NCBI GenBank assembly: GCA_037389465.1
Contig: JAZARR010000179.1
Span: forward strand, 5,118,501 to 5,182,500
Direction of reading: 5' to 3'
Source: Baylisascaris procyonis
Taxonomy: Eukaryota; Nematoda; Chromadorea; Rhabditida; Ascarididae
Length of the DNA: 64,000 nucleotides
The notes beneath the pieces were generated by a model. That model ran no database searches, had not been told where the DNA came from, and worked only from the letters and a program-made list of their open reading frames with translations. Shown here one piece after another: positions 14,301 through 37,756 of the stretch. Both the position numbers and the translations under genes were made by a program. Numbering within the stretch: position 1 is the first letter of the stretch; every line of letters starts with the position of its first letter.

Positions 14301-15240
14301 CTGGTACTTACCAAGGCATTTTCAGCTAAATCTGCCGTCCCAGACGCTTCCCTCAAGTAAAGACGCGCGATATGTATGTGAAGAAATTTTTACACTATTT
14401 GCTGGAAGAGGAACTGCCAATGTAAAAGGTATTTGAAAGAACAGGTAACCATGGAAGAGAGAGAACAATTATTAGCAGCTAATAGGCAGGTGAGCAGTAA
14501 TTATTAGACAAACGTTGAGACGCGGGAAAAAAAGGAAAAGAAATAGCGAAAATGGTGACCTTTGCGCCGCTGAAGACATCTTTATGGCAGTTAACTGGTC
14601 ATTTATTGGTTATCCGGTCACTGGTTACTGGTTATTTATGATCATAACTGCATAGAACAGAACAACTGAACAGCGCATACAACAGATATTCGTTGCTGCT
14701 CAGTATGCAAATAATAGCCGTTGAAAGCTGAAGCCACTAATGACACTCTAACATCAAGGATGCTGTAATAATATGTTACATACCGTTAGCAGCTTAGAGA
14801 GTATGACAGCTTTTGCCGCATTAATCTTAATTTGTTGTACAACACTCACAATGCTTCATTATGCATCCTATCACGAAAAAAAAAAAAAAGAAAGCTACTG
14901 CAGCTGTCGTAAGCTGCACAATAATGAATACAAATAAAAACTTTATAAATTAGCTCTTAAGTGAAAATCTCGTGCATTTATCTCAATGCAAACGCCTCAC
15001 ATTTATGATCTCTTCGCTTTCTCCGCAACAACCAACACATCCTCCAGCCCACGAATTAAGCAAAGATCAGTGACTCTCCTTTTTGAAAAAATGGCACTTC
15101 GACGATAGAATGGATCAGGACAACGCTAGCGGGCTCTAAACGAAGCTCACGAGCAGTGTTGAACTCCGAAAGAATTCCTTTAAGTAAGCCGGAGATCCTC
15201 TTCCGAAAGTTCGAACTCCCGAGTACTGGCACTACTCGCA
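11400..15240. other. No supported gene
   Basis: Short open stretches with acceptor-like TTTCAG sites occur on both strands (for example plus-strand 13712-13833 and 14330-14430), but they do not chain into a model. A GTTCGAATCC box on the minus strand near 13370 recalls a tRNA-type promoter element, yet no cloverleaf folds around it. Confidence 0.5.
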
Positions 15241-15245
15241 AGATA

Positions 15246-24696
<9,451 letters not shown>

Positions 24697-24714
24697 CTTT
24701 TGCTCAGACCTTCC

Positions 24715-24728
24715 GACTGTAAATAAAA
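24715..24728 (-). promoter_or_regulatory. Possible trans-splice acceptor
   Basis: On the minus strand TTTTTATTTACAG ends 20 bases before the proposed ATG at 24696. A consensus acceptor close to the start codon with no donor just upstream fits spliced-leader addition in nematodes. It could equally end a 5' UTR intron. Confidence 0.35.
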
Positions 24729-27700
24729 AACTGACTACAACATCGAAGCGAAATGAGCAAAAGCACAAAGAAGGGGCGAACAACGTACAGGCCGTACACA
24801 ATTGCGAATGCACATAAATAGTAGTAATAAATCATCGTCGGTCGATGTAATTGAATAAAATCTCCCTAAATTCAAATATAAATTAATTGATTACTGTAAA
24901 TTAATATAAATTCAAAGTTTGAAATCTAGAAATATTCCCATTTAATATTAAATTTTATAATGGCCTCTCCTCTACAATTTTAATTTTTTTTTTTTAAATA
25001 GCCACTATTGCTCCTTTGTTACGCGAACAAATGTATACACTGCGTATACTCTTTCATTAGTATACCTTTGCCTAATTCCAGTGGAAATCCAAAGTCATAA
25101 ATCAAGGGAATCGCAGCCTAAGCTATTCTAGGTTTAGCCTACTCCAGTTCTCCTAATCCATCCCATCGTTCTTCGATGCCTCAATCATTTCCTCATTAGC
25201 TGAAACTTCAACGCATTAGTCTCGAACGAATAACATCAAATAGCGTTGTCAATGAAATTTTAAAAAGCAATTTTCACTCATATTTCCGACAATATTTTAC
25301 AAAAATTTATAAATCTATTTATAAACATAAGGAAAATTTTTATAAATATGTGCAGTGAAAATTAATAAATATATGCAAAAAAAAAAAAAAAAACTCACAA
25401 CCCTCAAGTACCTATCTTAGTGCAGATGTTAATATTACGAAATCAGAAATGTCTGTGACGACCGCATATATCACTCACTACCTATCGCCACAACAAAACT
25501 CCTCTATGTGCAATGTTCGAATAAAAAAAAATTTGAGGAATTCTCTCGCTTTCTATGCACTGTTTGCTTCTATTAATTGCATCGTATCTCCCGTTTGTAT
25601 TGCATCTCTGGCAGTCTGCACTATACCGCCCAAATTGAGTAGATCATCAACGCAAGCAAGAGAAAACGATACTAAGAGAGGGGTGATAGAAGCAATAAGA
25701 AAATGAAGGTTTCATTATTTGGCTTGAAATTAATGAACTAAACATCACATGACTCAAATACCATATCCATTACAATGTGTGCGTATAGATATACTATATG
25801 CATTACTAAGCTATGGCACATATCGCATGAACTTTTATTTGTCTGCAGTTGAAGAGAGTTTGGGGCTGAAGAAGAGTATATCTATCATCAACGAGAGCAA
25901 ATTACCAAAGTAATGCATCATTTGAATAGAAACGAGTATCACAATTCAAAGCGAATCACACTTCTCAACTATCATCTGAATGCATAAACCCGCTTTGCAC
26001 GTTGAAATGATCGAACATTGTATGCGTATCGATAGCTTAGTTGGGCTACAAAGCACATGTGATGTAGAGAGGAGGGCTTTGACTAGAACTGCTAAGGATT
26101 TAGAATATCACGATTGCTTACAATTTTTTGAATTAAAAAAAAGAAACAGATTCTAAACGATGATGGTATTTTCAAAACTTCCCCAACTGATTTCGGTTGC
26201 CTAGATTTCTGTCCCCTATAGTACGAGTGGTTAGGTGCCGGGGACTTTGAGCTCTAATTATTTGGAAGAATAAAGGCGACTACTTCGTTTGGTGAAACGT
26301 TCGTTATCATCTTCTTTATCGCTCTCTGCTGCGAGTCTTCTATCACACTCGCGTATACAAGAAGATAGAAATGCGGTCATTATCGCAAGATTCACTCAAT
26401 AAAACATATGTAGAAATTTTTTATGAGAATTAGCGTATCAGAAAGAGGAGTCTAATTACTTTCAAATGTGAAAAGGCATTGAATTCTTATCACTCATACA
26501 ATTGTAATATAGTAAGCACAAAAATAGCAGTTGCTTAAGCATTACAGCTGCAATAAATCTCAATGAATCAGCAGCTTAAACCAGCGAATCCACCAGAAAT
26601 TAATCGAAACGAGAAATTTCAACTCTTGTGACGCTTATTTATATAACGTTTCAACTTATCTACCGTACTTAAGCGCAAAATTTCTTCCATTCAATATTCA
26701 AGGTGATCCAACTAAATCGGCACAAAGCGTACATTACTAGTCGATTAGTAATAAAAACACCACGGTATATCTGTTAATTGATCGTGAATTATCAAGAGTT
26801 GAGAGTTGAGGTTAGGCAAAATCTAAAGAATATTGAAAACTCTATCAGAAGCAATTATACTCTGGACTGAAAAACAGGAAATAAAATATTTTTATAATAG
26901 AAGATTCGCTTAGAACGAGCAACTAATATAAACTGCATAGATCGCTGTTATGTTTCCATCGACGAACTTGATGAAATGAGATTTAATAATCAAATCTAGG
27001 CATATTTTTAAAAAAATACTTGAATCTTTACTAGTATCAGTCATAATGAGAGCAATAAAAGAACACCAACTTTTCTATACGATCATATTCTATATAGCGG
27101 CACAATTTGATATGAATCGAAAAGATCGTCGTTAGAAGTTTTCACATTTTCTGAGATGGGAATATTTTGAGCACCTCGCTTGGCATTTGCATTCTAATAT
27201 TTAGCATTTCGAAGATTTTCGTCCACTTTGAATTTTATTAAAATTCACTTCATATTTCATTCATTTTCACTTTTGAGTTTCATTGTTCTTTTTTTTTGCA
27301 TTAATATATTTTAAATGCCTTCTAAATTTCACTCTCATCTAATATCAGAAATCGCTCATAAGGAGTGACAAATTATATTCTACTTTCACCTTATACTTAT
27401 CGTAGAAGCAAAGAAATAGGCGTTATTGAGACGGGCAAGGTGAGATATAATAATTGATGAACCGACGAGTAACGCAATGCAACCGATGAATGGGCATATG
27501 AGGTGCTACAACTGATGAATGCTGAACAAATATGGACAAATTTGAAACATGTGAAAATCTTGCACTTTTTTTTCCCTATATCATCACCTTATTCACCGAT
27601 GCATTAACAAAACACGAGGAGAGATTGAAAACTTTGAAAATTTAAAATTTAATTCGTCTCTATACTAAAATTTATCGTTATATTGAAAATTATAACAAAA

Positions 27701-28721
27701 AAATTCAAAATTTAAGGAAAAATTATCCAAGAACGCAAAATTTTCAGCGTTTATGTCGCTTTTTCTATTGAATTTTAATGAATCGCAACAAAATCATCAT
27801 GAAACGCGCAAATCTTGTATAGAAATACTAGACAATCGAAAAAATTTTTGTAAAACTGAAAGGAAGATCGTATTATACAAAAATCGATCGGGATTTTTAA
27901 ATGCGAAAAAGATGCCGCATCTACGAAGTGAGGGAAAAGGGGAGAGGAAGAGGGAAAAGGAGGGTTGAACGAAGAGAGGGGCGAACGGAGGTTTCTCTTT
28001 TCTTAATAAGAGTGCTAATAATATCTCGTCAAAATATCGTATTAACTTCTTTGAAAGTCTAGACGTTTAACAACTAACTATGAGGTTTTTTTTTTTTTTG
28101 AGAAATGCTTGAAAATTTTTTTTTGCAAACTTTAATGCCTTTATTAGGAAGCCAAGGAATTATCAGTTAACATAAAGCTTTAAGTTGGCATCATCGAAAA
28201 TTGCATACTTTCACTATAGAACACAAAAAAAAAACGGCAATAATAATGCATGCGCTTTGAATGATGTTTATAATTAGTTAGAAATGAAACAAAGAAATGC
28301 ACTTTGAAATTTGTTCAGAAATATTTTAGACTTTTAGTAATTTTTACCTTTTCTTTTATTTATCAACGATCTTTCAACTTTTAGTCATCACGAAATCACG
28401 ATTCTAAGAATAATTTATTTATAATTAAATATTGTAAATCACGAGATTTCTCGGATTTCTGATGATTAAAAGATGAAGAACTTTAATGATTAGTAAATCG
28501 AATCTACATGGAAAATATTGGAAATACTCTTCAATAAATTTTCAAAATCTCTTTAAGAAATTGCTAAATTTATATGTTAATTTCTGAAAATTTGCATACA
28601 TATTCATCCTTCAATCTTTCAATTCCTACCCATTAAATCATTATGGAGTAGATTTGGCATATACAATTTAAACAGGCTTCTTTTAAGCGTTCGATCGGTA
28701 AATGTGGCTATTTTTAAATAA

Positions 28722-28723
28722 TT

Positions 28724-28774
<51 letters not shown>

Positions 28775-28830
28775 TTCATTCATTCATTCATTTGTTTATT
28801 TATTTGTTTATTTATTTAGTTACTTATTTA
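28722..28830. repeat. (TTTA)n microsatellite with TTCA and TTTG variants
   Basis: TTTA repeats run from 28722 to about 28775, then pass into TTCA units and interrupted TTTA/TTTG units. It is simple sequence without coding potential. Confidence 0.92.
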
Positions 28831-29017
28831 ATTGTTTCACTAATTTATTTAATTTAGTTGTTTAATTTATCAGCTTATTTATTCAACGTCTCATACAGGC
28901 AAAATAACTTCTATGTGAGAAACACGAAATGCTCACAGATAAGCAGTTAACATGAATGGGAAAAATGCAAATGCAAAAGCAATTGCTAGCGTACAAATTG
29001 CAAAAAAATTGATGACC

Positions 29018-29023
<6 letters not shown>

Positions 29024-29108
<85 letters not shown>
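29024..29108. repeat. (TA)n microsatellite with one GTAC interruption
   Basis: This is a TA dinucleotide tract broken once by ATGTACAT near 29073. Confidence 0.95.
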
Positions 29109-29111
<3 letters not shown>

Positions 29112-32100
29112 TCACTATGATTAATTAAATTAACAGTTGTTTTCTTATTACTCTAAATACTTAGTTTGTTGAGCAACGATGGTAACAAGTAATGAAGATG
29201 GTTTAAATTGTTCGATGAGCGCTTTCCGTCTTATTTCACGTTATCAACCAAACTTTAGATTTAGTAATACATGAAAGCTTAATTTGCATATCACAATTTA
29301 GATTGGCCCTACGAAATGTTAAAGTAAGGTTTTTCAAAATGTTTTTGATGGATACTTGAAATGTTCATAACTATGCAGAACATCGTCTTGAACACAATCC
29401 CCATAGCAAATCTTTTTTTTCCCTCTTTGCATGTCTTTTTCTCTCTCTCTCTCTCTCCCTTTTTTTTTCAATTATTCTTTCTCTCTCACCTTTTCTCATT
29501 TTCTTTTCTCTCTCTTCTTTTCTTCTGATATGCAATTCTCTAAAGTCGACTACATTTCAGAAGATCGAATTGTTCACAGCAAGGCATTCATTAATGCATG
29601 TTTACGTTGCTTCGACGAGTCGATAAATGAGCAAATAATTAGAATTTTGCATTTGTCGAATTTTTTTTTTTCTTCGCTAAATGTCATTTTTGAGTTTCAT
29701 TATTATTACCTTGTTGGATGCATTTTTAAAAATTTCCCATGAAAACGTTGAAACGAATATCGAAATATTGCAAATTTTATGTAAATCAAATCAAATAAGT
29801 CGATATTTTATTTTTTTCAAAGAAGATTGTTTTGGAATCACTCATTAATGAGGTTATTGTTGTTATTGTTTTTTGGTGTTTCTTCGATTTGAATACAACG
29901 CAATCGGCATTTAGCTAAGATCATCTTTTCACTAATTACAACTTTTCTTTCAAAATTTAAAATTTTGTTCAATTCAATCTAAGCTTCATTGTTCCTACGA
30001 TATATTGATGGTGCATACATACGGAAATCGAAAGATCAAAGATCAAATAGCTTCTGCTTCGCGTAGTTATATTTCAGAGTTCATAGAGTCCTGTGAAAAA
30101 AAAAAATCTTAATGTTTTAAAGCTAAAGCAACTTAAATCTTTTTTTTTCCTTAAATCTTTCTCCTTAAATAAACTCAAGAATATTTTGATAGAAATTTAA
30201 GCCCGTTAGTACTAGTTCATTGTCTAGTAAAGAATTTTTTTTTTTTTCAAAAAGACGTGAGAACTGTAATCTCAGTGTATGGCGTGTAGCATATTTAGTG
30301 TATGGCTTTCTATACTGGGTATAAGTTTTGTTTTATGTATCTGCATTCGAATGAATCAAATACAAAAGCGTGCAAATTTTTGTTCATATAGTAAATCTAT
30401 TCTATTCCTTAGAGGTTTCTTTTTGTAAAGTTTTGTTAAATTCATTCGACTTTTTTCAGCAATTTTTGTGTAATATAAGTGTTACAAATAACACAAGCCA
30501 TAATCTAGGCTAAGATAACACAAATATGTGCTATATTTTTGATGAGAAATTCAATATTTCAAAGTGCAAACATCTGAGTATCAAATTATTATAACTTTCC
30601 TCTCTTTCTCAGTTATCTAAAGATAGTGAAAATTGAAATTAGAGCTTTAGCTTAACAATAGTTTTCAGTGAAAAGGTTTGTTAGAAAAAAAGAAATTCAA
30701 AATTAGAGAAAAAAAAGTTAAATATAAAAATTTTTTACTATTTAGAAAATATTCTTTTATATCATTCATCGATAGAATATCCTTAAAAGGCACAAATTTA
30801 TACGCTCTAAAAAATTTTTCATAAATAAAGAGGGGAAAATGAAAAAAAAAGAGTCGAAATCATTTATGTGCAAAGAGAATGAGAGATAATCCTTCGAGGA
30901 AAATTTTTTTTTTTAAAATATCTTCAAGAAGGATAGAGACTTTAAAGTGCGAAAAATGGATATGCATCGTTAGTCAAGAAAAGTAAAGTGGCATTCGTCA
31001 TTTTTAAGAAGTTTGCTCTACTCGTTTCGTATATTCCGGCCTCTTATATTCAAGAAAAATCCCACAGTGTGGTGTTTTCGAATATATTTTCACTAAAATG
31101 ACGTCATATAATAAGAAGCGTATGTTGTATTAATAGGTAATATTTGCTCTCGTTAAATTAGCTTATTGCTCAAATTCGCTCTTTATGGCGCACTAGACCG
31201 AATGACTTTTCGCTATTTTTTTTTATTATCATTCAAAAAGCTTTAGATTCTATAGATGTTGAAACTTTTAAAATACTAATTTATGGCTTGAGAATTTTAC
31301 TCTCAAAACTAGCTATTACTGGTATTTCTCAGCTAGAAAAGCAAATAACAGAACATGCTGAAATCAAGTCTCAGAAAGTATCTAAGCATTTCGCGTTTTC
31401 TGGAGTAGCATGATTAAAAAGAATGTTCACGATTTGCTTTAAGAGCTTTTTTTTTGAACGAGAAAATGCTCAATTAACTTCTGTTGATTTCCGTTGATTC
31501 GACGATGCCTGACTACGATGACCGGTTATATTAGTGCCTATACGGATTTCATTAGGATTAGATATAAACAAATATTTAAAGGAAATTATTTCAAATTTTT
31601 GTTTTTTGTTTGTCAAAGAAATATAATTAAAATGAAAGACATATTATTTCGAGTATGAATAAACGTATTATTTAGTGCTAATTTAATCTTTGATCTTTGA
31701 AATCAACCCGATAATGACGTCATTGGTAAATTGATAAAAAAAGAAGTTCGCTATTTTATTATTCTTTACATTAAAAGCGCATTTTTTTTTCTTCATCACC
31801 AATTTGAAGTCTTAAAGATTATTTATGAGGTAAATGGAAATTAATGATAATCATGCTATGCCTAATACTTTCAAATCTATCATAGTAGATTGCTAAACAA
31901 AATAAAACGCATATTTTCAACTATAACATATCGCTATATTACGTTCGATGACCTCTTATTGCAGCTTTAGAATACTATAAGCTATAGGTGTATTAGTTTG
32001 CGAAATGAAAATGGAATAATGTTGCGAGAGGTTGTTGCATCGATAAAGGAGATCGAAAACGCAATTTTATTCGAGGCTGATTAAAAGTTTTACCGTATTC

Positions 32101-32802
32101 GGTTTATTGTAAACCAAAAATTCTTAACTTTTTGCTGTTTTAGATATGAGTGAAACCGAGTGCACGATAATTCGATTTCAACTAGCCCATTGAAGCATTT
32201 GTCGCATTTGTTGATGGTTGTTTAAAATGTGTCATTCAATTTTAGCTGATCATCAATCATATAAGATGGGAATTCACTCGAAATCTTCATAGTGAATCGA
32301 AAACGTAGGCAATGCATAGTTTATTTCATTTTGAATTCTTTGAAAGAATAACTCAAAAATATTGCTAAACAATCGGCTTGGTAAACATTTTATGCAAATG
32401 CTGGAAGGCAAACGAATAAAAGGACATGAACTGAAGCAGAAATCTTAACGCCAAATAACGCCGGGGGCAAAAAATAATTCCCAGCGTCCTAGATCGTCTC
32501 TAATTATGCAAATTCATGCTTATCCTTTACAATTATGCAAATCCTTTTTACGTATATGCTGCTCGAAGGAATGCTCAATTCTTATTGGAATGTTCATTGG
32601 ATTGTATCCTGAATATGCCGTAATGCTTTGTACTATAAATATAACATAGTATATAAGCTGCAATACACCATAGCTCAAACTATACCTAAAATCGTCATCA
32701 TTTGTTATACCTTTTTCGCAGAAAGAGTGTTTTTATCGAAGAGTTCATCCTACCCGTTCCAAAAAGAAAACTCAATTCATTTTATGACTTCTTAGCTTGT
32801 GA

Positions 32803-32803
<1 letters not shown>

Positions 32804-32853
<50 letters not shown>
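32804..32853. repeat. (TA)n microsatellite
   Basis: This is an uninterrupted TA tract of about 50 bp in noncoding DNA. Confidence 0.95.
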
Positions 32854-32854
<1 letters not shown>

Positions 32855-35781
32855 TATTGAGATTGAGCAATTAGATTGAGCTATTAAAGAAAGATTGAGC
32901 AATTGCTTATAATATATAAAAAAGTATTGTTTCATTGTCGTTTTCGTTTCGTATTTCGTGCTCTTCTCAACGAGCAATTGCGAGCTATTAAAGACAGTCA
33001 CTTTTTTTTTTCGAATGAGGACCACTTCCTTAATTCGTTGATGGGTTACCCATTGATTGCATCAAAAGACATTGCATTATATCACTGAATTCTTCAACTT
33101 TAAAAAAAAATTCAAAGATTTTTTTTTAAAGAGAAAAAATAATAAATTACTTGAAATATATAACAAAAAAGTTTTCTTTATGCAATTCTTTTTTTTGTCA
33201 TTATGAATATTTATTTCGGTCTCGAAATGAAAAACATTTCGCCATTGTGAAGTTTTTCATAATTTAGTGAAAATAAAAAAAAAATTACATCATCTATCGA
33301 TTGTTTTTTAAAAGAATTTTTCCTTTGTTTATTCTAAAATTTTTCCATATTCTTTAATTATTTGGTGCGATTGAACAATGATTTCTAGATCGTTTTGTAG
33401 TTGTTTGGATGAAAAAAGAAAACTTCTGATGAATGCATCAATTCGTGATTGCGTCTTATTATAGATGTCAATTACAAGCATTGGTCGCCTGAAGGCGATT
33501 CTAGACCGTTTTGTCTTTATAAATATAAGATCAGTGTTCAACTGCCTCATTGTTTGTTTCGTTGATGCGGGGTAAGCACTTGATCAGGTCCCATAAGACT
33601 TGTAACTGATAGCATAGGCGGGATAAGGGGGTGGAGAATGGGCGGGGAGAGGTAGCAATTACCGCATATCCTAAAATTCTCTCTTATATTTTCTTCAAAG
33701 CTCCTTTTATTTCACGAGTTTTTTTTTTTCAGTAAAAATTTTAAATGGTAGATGTGTTAATATTGTTTTTTTCTTATAACGCTTTCATTTGCTCACCTTA
33801 AAACATATTCGATATAAATCATTCCATTTCATGACTTAATTCTATGTATTCACTATATTTCAAAATTAAGCCTCTATTCCTCAAATATCATTCACACGAA
33901 TGAAAAGAATATTTCTCATACGGGCATGTATTTAATACGACGATTGCTTCGATTTCATTTATTTTAATTTTTTTTTAAATTTTAATCATCGATTTATTTT
34001 AAATAATGATTTTTTTTATCAATTTTTTTTTCATTTCTTGATTAATTTCTCTAATTTTTACTCATATTTTTTTATTATTTTCTCTTCTTTTCACTAATAA
34101 TTTATCAACGTTATATTACTTACTATTTATGCGATTCCACAATTTCATAGTTGCTAAATGCAATATGGCAACGTTGTCGCATTTTTGCATACGCCTATGG
34201 TCTAGTAAATTTGCTTCTCTAGTTATTTCAGCCTTGAATTGATTGAGTTCAAAATTCTGAAATTTAATAGAAATAAACTGTGACATATGTTGATCGTTGT
34301 ACATCAGATTTTCGCTTCAACTTTTAGCTTCTGAGATTATTATAAATATTTGAATGTGTGGAAAATTTTCGATGCATTTTCTAATTTGTTGATCTGCACT
34401 TAGCACTATTTCGATCATCAAGCAAATGCGAAGGCGTACCACATCCGTTGCATAATGCACACTTCCGTATCACGCTCAAAGACCACTTAGATGCATATAC
34501 TACGAATATCTAATGAGTATGCTAGATAAACACTTTATAGATGCAATCGGTTAGTGCAAAATACCAATCCAACAGATGTAAAATGCACGCAAATTTTTTT
34601 CACCTACAAATATTCAGAATTGCAGTTAACGAATAAAGATTACAGATGATAAAGGGGGATCATTCCGTGATATTTGTTATAGTAAGAAAAATTTTGCGAA
34701 TCTAAACCTCAATGATTCTTCAATTGAAACTAATAACACACGAATGCATAGAGTGATGCGCGCAGAGCTGCAGCAGATCAGATAAATGTAGATCTACAAG
34801 AAACATCTTAGAAGATTATTTTATTCAATGTTTTGCATGAGTGATCAGATAGCACTTAAAATATGAGCGCGTTGTTCGACAAATAATTTTTTTTTTTTTT
34901 TTTTGGAAACCTCTGAAGCTAAATGATGAAGAGAATGGATTGCAAAAGCACATATCGTACCAACCGGATTACAAAAAGTCGCATATAATGCCAGCCGAAT
35001 TGCAAAAAAAGGCGTATTTAATATCAACACTCCTAAACGATGTTTCCTTTGCTCGTTCTAAGAAGTTCGCAACAATTTCTTCGATTATTTCATGTTCAAC
35101 TCTAGTTGCTCTAACGTTACGAACAAAAACACAAATTTCTCCCAAATGAATAGATCACTAATTGAACAAATGAATTGCCTTGAAATATTTTTAGCCAAGA
35201 GGAAAAAGCATTCAATTATATGCATCAGGAGACAAATATTGATTTCTTATTTTTACTTTTTTAGTTCTTAATGACGTTCAGTTGGAATTTAATCAAAATT
35301 ACATCAGAACTTAAATAAAGGAAATAATAATTGATTATTGGAAGTTAAACAAAATTCAATTCAATTCTATTTTTCTTTAATTTATTCAACTATTTATGCG
35401 AATAAAATATGCCTTTAGAATATTTTCTTTTTTTGGCTTTGAATAGAATAATTTTGAAGAAATGAGAAGCGTTTATTTTTTGTTGGACGATTGCTTAAAT
35501 GAGCGTTCATCAATTTTTCTATCTGTTTAATTTAACGCATCGAATGCCATTCTCTCGAATGGGTCTTATCGTGATTTATTCATTGCAATTCTTATAGCGC
35601 ATCTTCTTTCGGTTAGCGACCCAATCAACGACCCGAATTAAATTTCATTCCTATATTGGGCTTGGATTCGATCACAAGTGAAGGCAGAATCCCAGTCAGC
35701 ATCACGTTTGACAACATTTTAGAATTAAGAGAATATGCGAGAGCTTTGTTTTTCGTACGAGCGGTCATAGGCTCAAATGTT

Positions 35782-35783
<2 letters not shown>

Positions 35784-35838
<55 letters not shown>
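35784..35838. repeat. (TA)n microsatellite
   Basis: This is an uninterrupted AT/TA tract of about 55 bp. Confidence 0.95.
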
Positions 35839-35839
<1 letters not shown>

Positions 35840-36180
35840 CTTGAAGAAGCGATAATGAACTCTTGTGACATTATAATTCCAAATTATTTCGCTAAATCTT
35901 CTCTGCTTTGAGCATTATATGTAATTGAGCGTCGATTAATAAGAAAAATGAATTCAGATATTGAGATGTTACTGCTTAGTGAGAGAGATAGTTTTTTGAC
36001 AGCTGTCTTATATTTCTCACCACTGCTGCAATTTTTCGTCGTTTTTTCGCTTTTTGTTCGCATGCAATCAAATCTAGAATAGTGACGTTTTCAAGCACAC
36101 AAGTATTGATATTTGGTCGGTGAGGTTTTACGAGAGTTGTTGACAGCCGTGCGGATCTCTGAAGCATCCGAGTTCAAATA

Positions 36181-36345
36181 AGGAGAGAGAGAGTGAAGTA
36201 GAGAGTGGGATGGGACGAGAAAGAGGACATGGAGGAAGAGGAGCAGAGTGGGAGTGAGGAAGGAAAGGTAGGAGGGAAATTGGGAGAATGAGAGAGAGAG
36301 GGTGAACAGATAAGAAGACGAGGGAGAGGATGAATGAGAAAGCAT
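36181..36345. repeat. Homopurine (GA-rich) tract
   Basis: About 165 bp of the plus strand are almost all A and G, with GAGAGAGAGAG runs at both ends and few pyrimidine interruptions. Such tracts can form triplex (H-DNA). The open frame on the opposite strand here is low-complexity Ser/Leu/Phe and is not credible as a gene. Confidence 0.85.
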
Positions 36346-37720
36346 CTATGTGAAAGATCGGCTCAACTTATTCATAATGATTTCATAATTTATTAATATA
36401 AAAGTGATGTTTTTCAACATTCCACTAGTCACATTAAAATCTTCGTGAATGATTTTTGAAGACTTCATAGCTTTTTTTTTTAAATTTTAAAATTTTTAAA
36501 AGTATCCATAAATTCAAAAGGGGAATTTAAGAAAGGTGAATTTTTGTTGAGATATATCGATGCTACGGTTCAATGATTCTGTATTTATTAATTATTTGCT
36601 TTCAAGCTTTAATCAGAGAGATTCTATACACTAAATGTGCTCTTCATATTGTATTTATCTAATGCAACTCTCAATAGTATGTACTTGAATTCGAGCATAT
36701 TCTTTTGTTTATTTTACGCTATTGAGATCAGCCAAATTAACTAGGTAGTGTTCGTTGATTTTAGTACTTAATTCAATGCATTTCATGAATGCTGCGAAAA
36801 CAGCGCTGAAGAGCACTTCTAAAACTAGAGATCTGGTTGATCCATTTTGTAGTGTAATAATAATTAAAAAGAGCAAAAATGTCATATGTTGGTGTTATTT
36901 CTGTCAAATGCATTGGTTGCCGCCTTTTTTTTATTTGTCTTTTTTTATGTTTGCAAATATTGTTGATAAATTTGCAGTGAAAATTTTCTAAATATAGACG
37001 TTACGTTCCGATTGAAGAACATTTCGAAGAGATTCAAATATTCGATGAGTTAGTTTTTGATCTTCGCAGAAAGCAATGATTTGGATTGATTTAGTTTTGC
37101 GAAATACATTGAACAATTAATTTATTGTTTAAAAAAAAAAGCCATCAAATGAAAGAAGGCTAAAGGTCGCGCTTGATAGTAATGCAAAGTTTGGTCTAGT
37201 AGTGTCGGATGTTAGCGTATTCGACTTTCGTGAATTATGACGTCGAGTTGCTCAAGCTGAAGCATTTGCTACAAAATTACATAGGTTGATTATCAATTTC
37301 ATGCTGCGATTTGAAAAAATATTAGATTTTGCACAACATTGGAGAGATCTGCCTGGATAGATCTGCCACAAAAATCTCTAAAATACTTCCAAAAGCCCAT
37401 TTAAACGAATTTATGTTTCGAACTTAGTGTTTTGAAACACATTCTCGTTTTTGAAGGGTTTGATTATCACAAGAAGGGAGGAAGAAGGAAGGGCGAAGGG
37501 TGTGATGAGGAGCCTAGATACTCATACACCGGCATAATTTTCCACACTCCTCATAATTGTCTGAATATGCTCGAAAACGCTAAGGAAAAATTTGCTACGT
37601 GAAATTACCATCTGGGAAGTTGCTAGCATTATCAGTGTTTTTTATTCGATTCACCTCATGCCATCTGAACATGCATTGATCACGTCGTTGCGGACTTCAT
37701 TTCAGTCTACTGACTTCCGA

Positions 37721-37756
37721 CTGATATGACTATCATATCAGTATCCGATAATCTTA
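37721..37756. repeat. Two adjacent short hairpins
   Basis: CTGATATGA, a short loop and TCATATCAG form a perfect 9-bp stem. It is followed closely by GATAA-TC-TTATC. The word ACTGATATGAT appears again a few bases later. No gene or terminator context was found. Confidence 0.6.
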
